Source: Tetracentron sinense
Taxonomy: Eukaryota > Streptophyta > Magnoliopsida > Trochodendrales > Trochodendraceae
NCBI GenBank assembly: GCA_015143295.1
Contig: CM026557.1
Location: forward strand, 28,491,760 to 28,555,759
DNA: 64,000 bases
Direction: 5' to 3'
The notes under the pieces: model-generated
The model's database searches: none
Told to the model about the DNA's origin: nothing
Seen by the model: the letters and a program-made list of their open reading frames with translations, nothing else
Shown: in pieces, positions 46,703 through 56,064 of the stretch
How positions within the stretch are numbered: the first letter of the stretch is position 1
Layout of the letters: each line of letters opens with the position of its first letter
Translations under genes and position numbers: made by a program

Positions 46703-47860
46703 GGAGCTCCAGTTTTATTTGTGAAAAAGGACGGTACTCTTCGTCTCTGTATAGACTATCGTCAGTTAAATAAGATGACCATAAAGAATAGATATCCGTT
46801 GCCATGAATAGATGACCTATTTGCTCAATTAAAGGGATCCCGATTCTTTTCAAAGATTGATCTTCGATCGAGATACCATCAGTTGAGTGTAAAGGAGGAG
46901 GATTTTTCCAAGACGGCTTTCCGCACTCGCTACGGATATTTTGAGTTTCTAGTTATGCCTTTTGGATTGACAAATGCTCCAGCAGCTTTTATGGACCTAA
47001 TGAACCAGGTGTTCAAGCAATACTTGGACCAGTTTGTAGTAGTGTTCGTAGACGATATCTTGATCTACTCGAAGACTCGAGAGGAGCATGAGCAACATTT
47101 GAGGATTGCACTACAGACTTTAAGAAATCACAAATTGTATGCAAAGAGGAGTAAGTGTGATTTTTGGCTTACGAAAGTGCAATTTCTAGAACATGTAATT
47201 TCGGAGGATGGTATCTCGGTGGACCCAGCGAAGATTGAGGCCGTTCTGAACTGGGATAGACCAAAGAATGTGTTTGAGATCCGAAGTTTTCTAGGACTGG
47301 CAGGATATTACCGAAGGTTTGTGGAAATTTTTTCTCGTCTAGCAACTCCCATGACTCACCTAACCAAGAAGGGAGTAAAGTTTGAGTGGAACGAGGAATG
47401 TGAGCAGGCCTTCCAGGAGTTAAAACAAAAGCTTACTCCGCTCCAGTTCTCATTGTACCGGCTAGTGGAGAAGGTTATGTGATCTATAGTGATGCATCTT
47501 TGAGGGGTCTTGGGTGTGTACTAATGCAGGAAGGTAAAGTAGTGGCCTATGCTTCTCGACAGTTAAAGAATGATGAACAAAAATATCCCACTCATGATTT
47601 AGAGTTGGTGATGATTGTGTTTGCCTTGAAGATCTAGCGACATTATGGTGAAAGGCTTGAAGCATAATCTGACCACAAGAGTTTAAAGTATATATTCACT
47701 CAGAAAGAGTTGAACTTGAGGCAGAGAAGGAGGATGGAGTTCCTTAAGGACTATGACTTCACTCTACATTACCATCCGAGGAAGGCGAATGTGGTGGCAG
47801 ATACTTTGAGCAGAAAGTCTCAAGGACTAATAGCTAGACTAGCTTTGCAAAAATGAAAAA
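46703..47860 (+). pseudogene. pol: RT and RNase H of the decayed Tekay-like element
   Basis: RT blocks: [23 protein letters not shown] (46715-46775), a TGA for Arg in the PRIDDLF motif near 46806, [12 protein letters not shown], the catalytic [12 protein letters not shown] (47045-47080), and [12 protein letters not shown] (47290-47325). RNase H follows in a shifted frame after about 47440, with [23 protein letters not shown] and TLSRKS. A TAG replaces Trp in the KIWRHY motif near 47636. Confidence 0.85.
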
Positions 47861-49380
47861 TGTTAGAAACGATCGAGGACTTTGATATATATGTGGGGAG
47901 GCATAATACTGGGGCCTATGTGTTCAACTTGACAGCTCAATCGACTCTAGTCCAGAGAGTGATTGAGGCACAACAGAAGAACCGAGAGTTGGAGGATGGA
48001 CAGATAGAGATTGAATCAAGAAGTACACCTAAGGATTATGTAGTGCATTCAGATGGCAATTTACGATTTTTAGGGAGACTATGGGTACCGAATGATTCTC
48101 AGTTGAGAGAAGATATCCTTAGTGAGGCTCACCGTTCGAAGTACACCATCCACCCAGGAGTTACTAAAATGTATAGAGATCTAAAGCGTCAATTTTGGTG
48201 GAAGGAAATAAAAAAGGATATTGCAGAGTACGTGGCCAGATGTCTTACATGCTAGCAAGTGAAGGCAGAGCATCAGAGGCCTGCGGGAATGTTGCAATCA
48301 TTGCCTATTTCATAATGGAAGTGGGAGCACATCACTATGGATTTTGTATCTGGGTTGCCGAGGACTTAGAAGGTTGAGAACGCAGTTTGGGTAGTAGTAG
48401 ATAGATTGACCAAGTCGACTTACTTTCTGGGGATGAAGATCACTGATTCTTTGAACGCTTTAAGTAGACTATATATCTGAGAGATCGTAAAATTGCACGG
48501 CATTCCGTTATCGATCATATCTGACAGAGATTCACGCTTTACTTCACAATTTTGGCAGAGCTTATAGAAAGCCTTAGGAACACAACTTAACTTCAATACT
48601 GCATTCCATCCTCAGACGGACGGGCAGTCTGAGAGAGTTATTCAGATCTTGGAGGACATGTTGAGAGCTTGTGCTTTGGATTTCAAGGGTAGCTGGGTTG
48701 AACACTTACCGTTGGCAGAGTTTGCCTACAACAACAGTTTTCAAGCGAGTATTGGAATGGCACCATATGAAGCACTATATGGGAGACCTTGCAGATCTCC
48801 TATCTGTTGGGTAGAAGTTTGAGAGCACGCATTACTCGGACCAGAGTTGATTCAGGAGACCACTGAAAAGATTCATCTGATTCGAGACCATTTAATCATT
48901 GCAGAAAGTCGTCAGAAGAGCTATGCTGATCAACGGAGAAGACCTTTGGAATTACAAGTTGGTGACCATGTGTTCTTACGAGTGACCCCACGTAAGGGTG
49001 TGTTTCGGTTTGGTAAAAAGGGGAAGCTATCTCTGAGATTCATTAGACCTTTCGAGATCCTCCAGAGAGTAGGAGTTGTGGCTTATGAGTTAGCTCTACC
49101 GCCACAATTTTCAGGAGTACACGATGTGTTTCACGTGTCCATGTTGCGCAAGTATGTACCAGATCCAAAACACATCATTGAATGGCAGGAAGTGGAGTTG
49201 TGGGAAGATGCAACATATGAGGTGAGACCAATCCAAATCATAGATACCAAGGAACAAGTGATGCGCACCAGGACCATTCCTATGGTTAAGGTGTTGTGGC
49301 AACGACATGATTGAATGAGGCAACTTGGGAGTTAGAGTCTGAGATTCGCAACAAATATCCAAACTTATTCGACAACAGAG
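47861..49380 (+). pseudogene. pol: Integrase and chromodomain-like tail of the decayed Tekay-like element
   Basis: The H2C2 zinc block (HRSKYTIHPGVTKMYRDLK..YVARCLTC) is at 48130-48250. The core has MDFVSGLP, VVDRLTKS, ISDRDSRFTS and HPQTDGQSERVIQILEDM (48340-48660), with a GPELIQ..RQKSYADQRRRPLE segment and a GPF/Y-type RPFEILQRVG. The last part (IQIIDTKEQVMRTRTIPMVKVLWQRHD) is the chromodomain-like end, with a frameshift near 49313. Many stops are CAG to TAG, CGA to TGA or TGG to TAG. Confidence 0.85.
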
Positions 49381-49412
49381 GTATGTCTTAATTTCGTGGA
49401 CGAAATTTTTTT

Positions 49413-49423
49413 TAGGGGGAGGT
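49413..49423 (+). promoter_or_regulatory. Polypurine tract of the decayed Tekay-like element
   Basis: AGGGGGAGG lies directly before the TGTAAGAACC start of the 3' LTR and follows the TTTCGTGGACGAAATTT motif that also precedes the PPT of the young element. Confidence 0.8.
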
Positions 49424-51130
49424 TGTAAGAACCGAGAAAAAAAATTATATATATATATATATATATATGAAGCAAAAGAGAGTTATGGGGCTAAAGTGGA
49501 AAACCCATGGGATAAATGCCCACCCTTTGTTTTAAATTTGAATTAAGGAGATAGAGACTGTTGTAGATTAGGTTAGTTTGAATTAAGTAGTTTAAATTAA
49601 TTAGGTCTCTTTTGGAGACTTCAAATCACAAGGAAAAACATAGAGGGAGAGAGAAAGAAAACATGGGGGGGGGAAAGGATAGAACGTGGAGGTAGAGAGA
49701 AAGGAAGAAGAACAAAAAAAAAAGGTAAGGTAAGGTTTTCTTTTAGCTTTTCTTCTTCTTCTTCATTTTTTTTCTTCTAGGTTTTCCTCACTCCAATCCA
49801 TCTTTCCCACATATTCTATCTTTTTAAATATTCTTTTCTGTGGACTAAAATAATGTTCTCTCTAGGCGTAGATCAAGCCCGAGAAATGAGTGAAAAGATC
49901 GAGTCGAAAGCCTTTTTGGAGGAAATCAATAATCGAGAAAAATCCAGGTAGGTTTTTGCCTTTCTTTTTTTTATAATTAATTTGTAGTAAAAAAATCAAA
50001 TAAATGTTTGATAGTGATGATATTGTTACTAAAAATTCTAAGTAGATGATAACATGTTATTTGAGATTTTCAGAATTATATTAGCATGTAATTATTTTTA
50101 TTTGTTTATTAGTACGCAAATAATGTAGAAATCTTTAACTTGAGATTTTTGAATATATGAAAATATGTGATACAATGATTGTTATGTTGTAAATAGCATG
50201 TTATGCATGATTGATAAATTAAGGACGGTTATATGATGCTGTGGGTGAGAGCCCCTAAAATGTGAGCAAACTAGGATCGTGGATCCTTGGGTGAAAGGCC
50301 TTAAAGCCCTCGAGGAAGATCCCTTGCTTGGGATAGTCAATTTGACCAAAACTAGTACTAAAATCGGTGATGATAGTAAGGCTGAGCTGGTGCGAAAATC
50401 GAGTCATCATACTTGCATGAATCATAATATTAATTTATATATTTTTCAATGTACTTATATTGCATGCCTTTTTATTGTAAATTAATTGTAAGAAATGGAG
50501 TGGATTTTTCCTATTGGGCTTCATAGCTCATTAGACCTTCATGTCAATATTTTCAGGTATGGAGTAATGGATGCTTGGAAGTGAAGAAGAAACATGAAGA
50601 CTTCTCTCATGATTTAGAATTAATTACAAAATTAATGGATCATGTTTTAGTGGATATTTTTAATGTTTTTGTTTATTTAATTGAAATTAGTGAATGATGT
50701 ATGAACTATGCAAGTAATATTATTTTCTAGAATATGGATTAGTTTCATTTATATATCTTAGGGAGACATGATAGGTATAGAGACCAAATTTTAGTTTTAA
50801 ATATTTTAAATAAAAGTAATGCGACATTGATGTTTTCTTGAAATTGTAAATTTAGTTTCGGAAAAATATTTACAGAATATTTTCCCATTGTCAGAAAATT
50901 CTGAAATTTTATAAGTAGTTCATGGATTTATAGAAATATGTCCCTATAAAATTTCTGGCCAAAATAATTTCGTTTACTATTTATTTCATAATTATTTATA
51001 TGAAAGACGAACTCAAAAGAAAAAAAAAACAAAACAAAACAAAACAAAAAATTAATGTACTTAAAATACCAATTATAAATTAAATTATTAATAATCCTCA
51101 CCCCCGAATTCTAGATCTCAGGCCGGACCA
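49424..51130 (+). repeat. 3' LTR of the decayed Tekay-like element
   Basis: About 1707 bp, collinear with 42848-44560. Both LTRs keep the donor-like CCAG|GTAGGT and the acceptor-like TTTCAG|GTATGG. The sequence shared with the 5' LTR runs to about 51138. A short unassigned spacer (51139-51158) separates it from the next LTR. Confidence 0.8.
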
Positions 51131-51158
51131 TAGATAATAGGCTAATTAGTGAATAGTG

Positions 51159-51889
51159 TGTAGTGCAAAACCCCGAATCTTCATTTCACTAAGTAGTGAA
51201 TAGTGTGTGAACAGTGTTCAAGTGTAGTCTTGTACACTTGAGGGTTTATGCTAATGAAAATATTTGGATATATGGTGTACATGTGTTGACGGGTATATAT
51301 AGCCTAAAGGAGTGTGTTTTCAGTGTATAAGGTATTGGAATTGGATTGGAGAAGGTCCAAGTGGTGGAAAATGGGTTTTGCAGCAAAAATAGGGGAGCAC
51401 CAATCGCTCGGTAATAACACCGATCGACCGGTCATCTACCAATCGCTCAGTAGCTATCGACTGGTCAAATATTTTGTATGGTGAAAAATTTCAGAGATGG
51501 TGTTTTCAACCGATCTCTCGGTCGAAACCACCGATCGCTCGATCTGACCACCAATCGATCGGTTATACGCAGATTTTCTTCATTAAGGGTTTTTAAGTCT
51601 TTAACCAACACCCCTTTGCCTATAAAAGGCTCAGCTTGTGCCTTAGGGTTTCAGAAACCATTAGTGCATAAATTTGAGAGAGATTTGAGAGGAGAAGAAA
51701 GAGAGAGGCTAGGGTTTACTCAAGCTTGAAGGAAAGATCAAGTTTCTTCCCTTCTTTGGTATTTTTCAACTACGAACTCGAGGTTTTCACTTCTCCAAGC
51801 TTTTGGAGTCAACTTTATCGATTTCATCAAGATAGATACATTCTACTACCAATCTTATGATAATAATATTTACCACATGATGTTCTTCG
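51159..51889 (+). repeat. Older gypsy LTR, left part, split by the young element
   Basis: It starts TGTAGTGCAAAACCCCGAATC, similar to the TGTAGCACCCCGGACTTTTT start of the young LTR. It has an ACCGATCG(A/C)CCGGT-type palindrome cluster (51400-51565), then a TATA box (CCTATAAAAGGC, 51619-51630). The right part is at 61989-63094. The CTTCG at 51885-51889 is the target duplication of the inserted element. Confidence 0.75.
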
Positions 51890-52100
51890 TGTAGCACCCC
51901 GGACTTTTTCATCTTTAATGAATGGCACCTTCGTAGCTAATTGGCCGTTTTTGTAGTCAAATTAATAAATAAGGGAGAAATCGGAAATTCCGAAACGTCA
52001 GAAATGTTCGTTTTCGAAAGACGAACCCAACGCAAGTTGAATCGTCAAAATCCGACGAGCGAGTCAAAAGATATGGTCAAAACAGTCCAGACATACAGAA

Positions 52101-52287
52101 GACCGATCGCTCGGTCCAGTCAGCGATCGATCGGTCCATAACCGATCGATCGGTAGCTATCGCACGGTCAGAAATTTTGTATGGGGAAATTTTCCAGAGA
52201 GTGAGTTTTTGACCGGTCGATCGGTCATAAACACCGATCGCTCGGTAGGCAACCGATCGATCGGTCATAACCGCCGATCGCTCGGTC
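52101..52287. repeat. Cluster of ACCGATCGATCGGT-type palindromes
   Basis: Seven or eight exact or near palindromes occur at about 52101, 52123, 52141, 52211, 52233, 52252 and 52273. The same cluster is in the 3' LTR (59718-59904). It lies about 60-250 bp upstream of the likely core promoter, suggesting an upstream regulatory region with dense CpG. Confidence 0.85.
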
Positions 52288-52680
52288 TTCGTGTTTTTCA
52301 GAATTTTCATTAAGGGCTTTTTCGTCTTTTGGGGGTTAAACCCTTCCTCCTTAAGGCTTGCTCGAGCCTTTAGGGCTTCATTCACAGAACTTAAGGGATT
52401 TTGAGAGATAGAGAGAAAGGAGAAGGGGATTTGCAACTAGGGTTTTCCATTGGAGAAGAAATCAAAGGGGTTTAAGAACCCTAGCTCACCCCAACTCGAG
52501 TTGCTTCAAGTTCAAGGCTCAAGCTCGTGTGGGGACTCATTCTCCAAGCTAGGGCAGCAACCCAAGCACGTTTTTGAAAGGGGTTTCTTCCCCAACTCAA
52601 GCTTCTTTCAAGCAAAGGCTTCATCTTTCAAGTTGGAGCTTCAATCAAGGCCCCTACCAAGGATCAAGCCTTGATTCAAG

Positions 52681-53956
52681 GTTAGTACACCCTACTAACT
52701 TACCCTAACAATAAATCTAGGTTTTTCCTTATGAAATGTGATTTATGCTATTATGTTTGCCTCCCATATAAAATGTATCATCTCCAATGAACCTAAATAA
52801 GATAAGAAAAAAAAGTATGGATGTGTGTGGGTGTTGATGTGGCGATTGGATGCCGAGGTGTATGTTGGGTGATGTGTGTGATGGAAATGGTGGATGGGTA
52901 CTTTACCAATAATGAACATACCTTGATTTTGGATGGAAAGTAGGCACTAAAAAGAAGAAGATGAACCATTAAGGAACCTTGCATGCTATGTGTTTGACAA
53001 AATGCCTAAACTAGGAATAAATGGACTTAATGAAGAAAATGGAAATAGAAATTGTGTAAATTCCTTAGGAATGATAAATTGCTCAAATGTGCTATATGTT
53101 GCCTAAATTCTCATACCACTATGTTAAGGATTGAAATGTCATATTCTTGTGATCCGCCCATTCAAGTATGTCATCATGATTACCACTATTGACAAGCACA
53201 CAAGCACGCATGCATGCATGAATTGGGTTTTCCAAGAGTAATTGTGCATAATAAAGCAAACAAGGAAACAAGAACACGACAAGGAGGTTGGTAGCCCAAG
53301 GAAGGGTGCTAGCCTCTGGCTCACAAGTGAAATGAAACAAGAACACGACAAGGAGGTTGGTAGCCCAAGGAAGGGTGCTAGCCTCTGGCTCACAAGTGAA
53401 ATGAAACAAGAACATGACAAGGAGGTTGGTAGCCCCAGGAAGGGTGCTAGCCTCTGGCTCACAAGTGAAATGCAAGAGAGAACATGACAAGGAGGTTGGT
53501 AGCCCAAGGAAGGGTGCTAGCCTCTGGCTCACAAGTGAAATGAAACAAGAACATGACAAGGAGGTTGGTAGCCCAAGGAAGGGTGCTAGCCTCTGGCTCA
53601 CAAGAGAAAGGGAATAAGAACATGACAAGGAGGTTGGTAGCCCAAGGAAGGGTGCTAGCCTCTGGCTCACAAGTATACAAGTCAAGAACAAATCAAGACA
53701 TGAAATACAAGACAAGACACGATATACATGCATGATTTGACCGAGACACGAAAAAGGTTTCCGAGACATGAGTTTTACCGAGGTTTTTGCATTCATATAC
53801 GCACGTCAAGATATGGCTATGTATCTTATGCTTTCATTTGCTTTAAATTTATATCTTGTATTGCTCACTGTTGTTATGCTTTCGCTATTGTTATGGTTAG
53901 CTAGTAGTTTGTACTCGCTGAGTATTCCATGCTCAGCCGTACTTTTATGTCGGCAG
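52681..53956 (+). other. Possible leader intron within the LTR
   Basis: ATTCAAG|GTTAGT is a good plant donor, kept as TCAAG|GTCGGT in the solo LTR at 35091 (minus strand). The possible acceptor is GTCGGCAG|GT at 53956, which is conserved in all related LTRs here. An intron of 1276 bp would remove the tandem repeats. The acceptor has only a weak pyrimidine tract. Splicing is inferred, not shown. Confidence 0.35.
53272..53674. repeat. Tandem repeat in the LTR, six units of 69-70 bp
   Basis: Units begin GAACA(C/T)GACAAGGAGG at 53272, 53341, 53410, 53480, 53549 and 53618 and end CTGGCTCACAAG. The 3' LTR has the same array at 60889-61291. Open frames on both strands through it are by-products of the period being a multiple of three. 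Confidence 0.95.
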
Positions 53957-53958
53957 GT
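53917..53958 (+). promoter_or_regulatory. Conserved LTR hairpin followed by CGGCAGGT
   Basis: GCTGAGTATTCCATGCTCAGC can form a hairpin and is followed 12-13 bp later by CGGCAGGT. The same block is at 61534-61575, 62606-62650, 35505-35548 (antisense, perfect 9-bp arms) and, decayed, 27562-27605. The region around it differs between families, so the block seems to be under constraint. Its role is unknown; a structured RNA or splice-related element is possible. Confidence 0.6.
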
Positions 53959-54370
53959 ACTGTGGATGTCCTCGACCCCGAGCCTTGGGTCGAGGAGGAG
54001 TATGTAGAGGAGAGGGAGCCACCTATCCCATGGCAGTCTCAGGAGGATGGGGACTTAGATGTGTGGCCATACCTCGACTACTGTTGAGAGGAGAGGGTTA
54101 GAGAGTTCCTTTTTGTATTTTGATAGGTGGGCATGTCCACCTTTACTTTGATTGTATTTGGTATATGTTAACTTGGAATACTATTTGGAGTTATAGAAGA
54201 AAAGAAAAGTTGGCTTATGCTTCCGCACTTATGTTTAGTTTCCGCGCTCTGATTTTCATTGAATTATATTATGTTTAGCCTCTTGCATTACAGGATGGTT
54301 TGGCAGGTACACGTAGTTACCTCTAAAGTATCCCTTAACTCCTAGGGGGTATTTTGGGGCGTGACAGAAG

Positions 54371-54382
54371 TGGTATCAGAGC
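54371..54382 (+). promoter_or_regulatory. Primer binding site, initiator Met tRNA
   Basis: TGGTATCAGAGC, four bases after the LTR, is the exact complement of the 3' end of plant initiator tRNA-Met. Confidence 0.9.
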
Positions 54383-54694
54383 TCTAGGTATTAGAGTCCC
54401 TAAGGTCACTTAGATGATTGAACAAGGTATTAGAATCACCTTAGAGAGTTGTATTCCAAGTATAGACTAACAAGTTAGTCTTAGTCAAAATGGGTTGAAC
54501 TTCAACCGAACATAGAGTCCTACACTAGGAACACGGATTGTATGTTATGCTATTGTGTTACATACCATATGTGCATTAATTGTGTTGTGCTTATTAAGTA
54601 CGCTTGATGAATATGTATTGAGCGAATTGCGAAAGTTGTACTAATTGTGTATCCAAGTTAGACTCATGTTGTATTGTCGTTCTCAGGAGAAATC

Positions 54695-55948
54695 ATGAGA
54701 CGCAATACCCGGGGTCGCGGGTACAACACGAGGGGTAATGGAGGTGATGCTCCATCGGGTGATGATCAACCCGACTTTGCCCAAGCATTCGCATCCATAG
54801 CCGAGACCTTGGCTATGTTGGCGGCAAGGCAACCGGCCACTCCGCCTAATGCGGCACTTATACCGGCTCCTCCTAACCGAGCCCAAGCCGGGATAGAAGC
54901 TTTCCGGAGGATGAGGCCTCCAACTTTTTGTGGAAGCATTGATCCACTTGTTGCCGAGGGTTGGATTCGGCAACTTGAGAAGATATTCTCGGTTTTGGCA
55001 CCTACGGAAGTAGAGAGGGTCACATGGGCTGCCTTTATGCTTGAAGGCGAGGCCGACCATTGGTGGAAGTCTGCACTTCGGACCCGAGAGTTGACCCGGC
55101 AAGGCCAAGAATGGACATGGGGAGAATTCTTGGACGTTTTCTACAAGAAATACTTTCCGGTTGGGATGAAAGAAAAGAAAGAAATTGAATTTATTACCTT
55201 GGAGCAAGGTAATATGTCTGTAGCGGCTTACGAAGCCAAGTTCTCAGAGCTATCTCGATTTGCTCCACACATGATAGCTACCGAGGCTATGAAGGCCCGG
55301 AAATTCGAGAGGGGGTTGAAGGCCTACCTCAAGGATCGTGTCTCAATGTTCCGACATGAGACATACTCAGAAGTTGTGGACAAAGCATTGTTGGCCGAGT
55401 CTAATTCCGAAGAGTTCTTTAAGAGAAGAGGAATAGAGAAGGGACAGTCTAGTAGTTCAGGGGAGAAGAGAGCTAGGACTATGTCTTATCAGTCCGCAGG
55501 GCCGGCTCAGTCACAGAGGATGTACTCGGCACCGCAGGCCCCCCGCCCTTTTTCTCCACCGGCTTTTCGCCCGGCTACCTCGTATGCTCCTCGCCCCGCA
55601 GTGACTCAGGCTACGGGTTATACTCCTCCCACTTATTCACATGATGTCTGCACCCTTTGTGGAAGGAGGCATCCAGCAGGGGAATGTCGGAAGGCTACAG
55701 GAGGCTGTTTTCATTGTGGCGACCAGGGCCACATGATTCGGGATTGTCCCCGACGTCTAATGCCAGCTCAGTCTTCGGGGAGCAGGCCCCCGATTAGGCA
55801 GACATCTCAGCCTAGCTCTTCTCAGGCTTCGAGGGCCTCACAGTCTGCCCGGCCTCCTCGCCCAGCCACTCAGGGTAGAGTTTTTGCTCTATCGGAAAGA
55901 GACGCACGTGCATCCGACGATGTCGTGCAAGGTACGCGAGAATTTTGA
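54695..55948 (+). CDS. gag: Gag of the young Tekay-like element, 417 aa (unspliced form)
   Basis: I chose ATG at 54695 (MRRNTRGRG); the frame stays open further up to 54674 but has no ATG there. The Arg/Gly-rich N-terminus is followed by the Gag core: FRRMRPPTFCGSIDPLVAEGW, RVTWAAFMLEGEADHWW, FLDVFYKKYFP and YEAKFSELSRFAPHM. A Pro/Ser-rich linker leads to two zinc knuckles (CTLCGRRHPAGEC and CFHCGDQGHMIRDC, about 55640-55750) that bind RNA. The frame runs five codons into the intron-like segment and ends GTREF-stop. Gag should assemble the particle. Confidence 0.92.
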   Translation: MRRNTRGRGYNTRGNGGDAPSGDDQPDFAQAFASIAETLAMLAARQPATPPNAALIPAPPNRAQAGIEAFRRMRPPTFCGSIDPLVAEGWIRQLEKIFSVLAPTEVERVTWAAFMLEGEADHWWKSALRTRELTRQGQEWTWGEFLDVFYKKYFPVGMKEKKEIEFITLEQGNMSVAAYEAKFSELSRFAPHMIATEAMKARKFERGLKAYLKDRVSMFRHETYSEVVDKALLAESNSEEFFKRRGIEKGQSSSSGEKRARTMSYQSAGPAQSQRMYSAPQAPRPFSPPAFRPATSYAPRPAVTQATGYTPPTYSHDVCTLCGRRHPAGECRKATGGCFHCGDQGHMIRDCPRRLMPAQSSGSRPPIRQTSQPSSSQASRASQSARPPRPATQGRVFALSERDARASDDVVQGTREF

Positions 55949-56064
55949 TTTTAAGTTGTATAAAATTTTGTGGTTTGTTATGCGATTAGTTATACTGAGG
56001 GTTACCTATGTATGATGCTTGTTATTATTTGAAATCTACTTATATTAGTTACTTAATCGCACAG
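55932..56064 (+). other. Candidate 133-bp intron between gag and protease
   Basis: Donor CAAG|GTACGC, acceptor ATCGCACAG|GC, AT-rich inside, with a branch-like TTACTTAAT about 9 bp before the acceptor. Gag and Pol frames differ; removing exactly this segment (phase 1) gives [20 protein letters not shown] without a break. Unspliced RNA ends Gag at 55948. The same intron position is found at 14075-14212, and the intronless relative at 45953 reads VVEGTFLVY across the same point. Confidence 0.85.

Larger units (their letters stand above)
42848..51130 (+). mobile_element. Decayed Tekay/Del-like gypsy element, intronless
   Basis: A complete set of parts in order: LTR, gag, protease, RT, RNase H, integrase with chromodomain-like tail, PPT, LTR. 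The LTRs both start TGTAAGAACCGAGAAA and end around CAGGCCGGACCA, and are very similar with scattered differences and small indels. Coding parts have many stops and several frameshifts. No good tRNA-Met PBS follows the 5' LTR. A matching target duplication could not be assigned because the LTR ends are ambiguous by up to 8 bp. Confidence 0.85.
51890..54366 (+). repeat. 5' LTR of the young Tekay-like element, 2477 bp
   Basis: TGTAGCACCCCGG start and GGGGCGTGACA end. In order it holds a palindrome cluster (52101-52287), a purine-rich leader (about 52400), a donor-like site (52681), a 69-bp tandem repeat (53272-53674), the conserved hairpin with CGGCAGGT (53917-53958) and the U5 end. No strong TATA box is present where related LTRs have one; TTAAGGCTTG (about 52351) is at that place. 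Confidence 0.95.

Noticed and set aside
53119..53796. 225-codon minus-strand frame, repeated at 60736-61413
   Set aside because: It runs through the 69-bp tandem repeat of the LTR; the period is a multiple of three, so all frames look repetitive and open. No domain, and antisense to the element.
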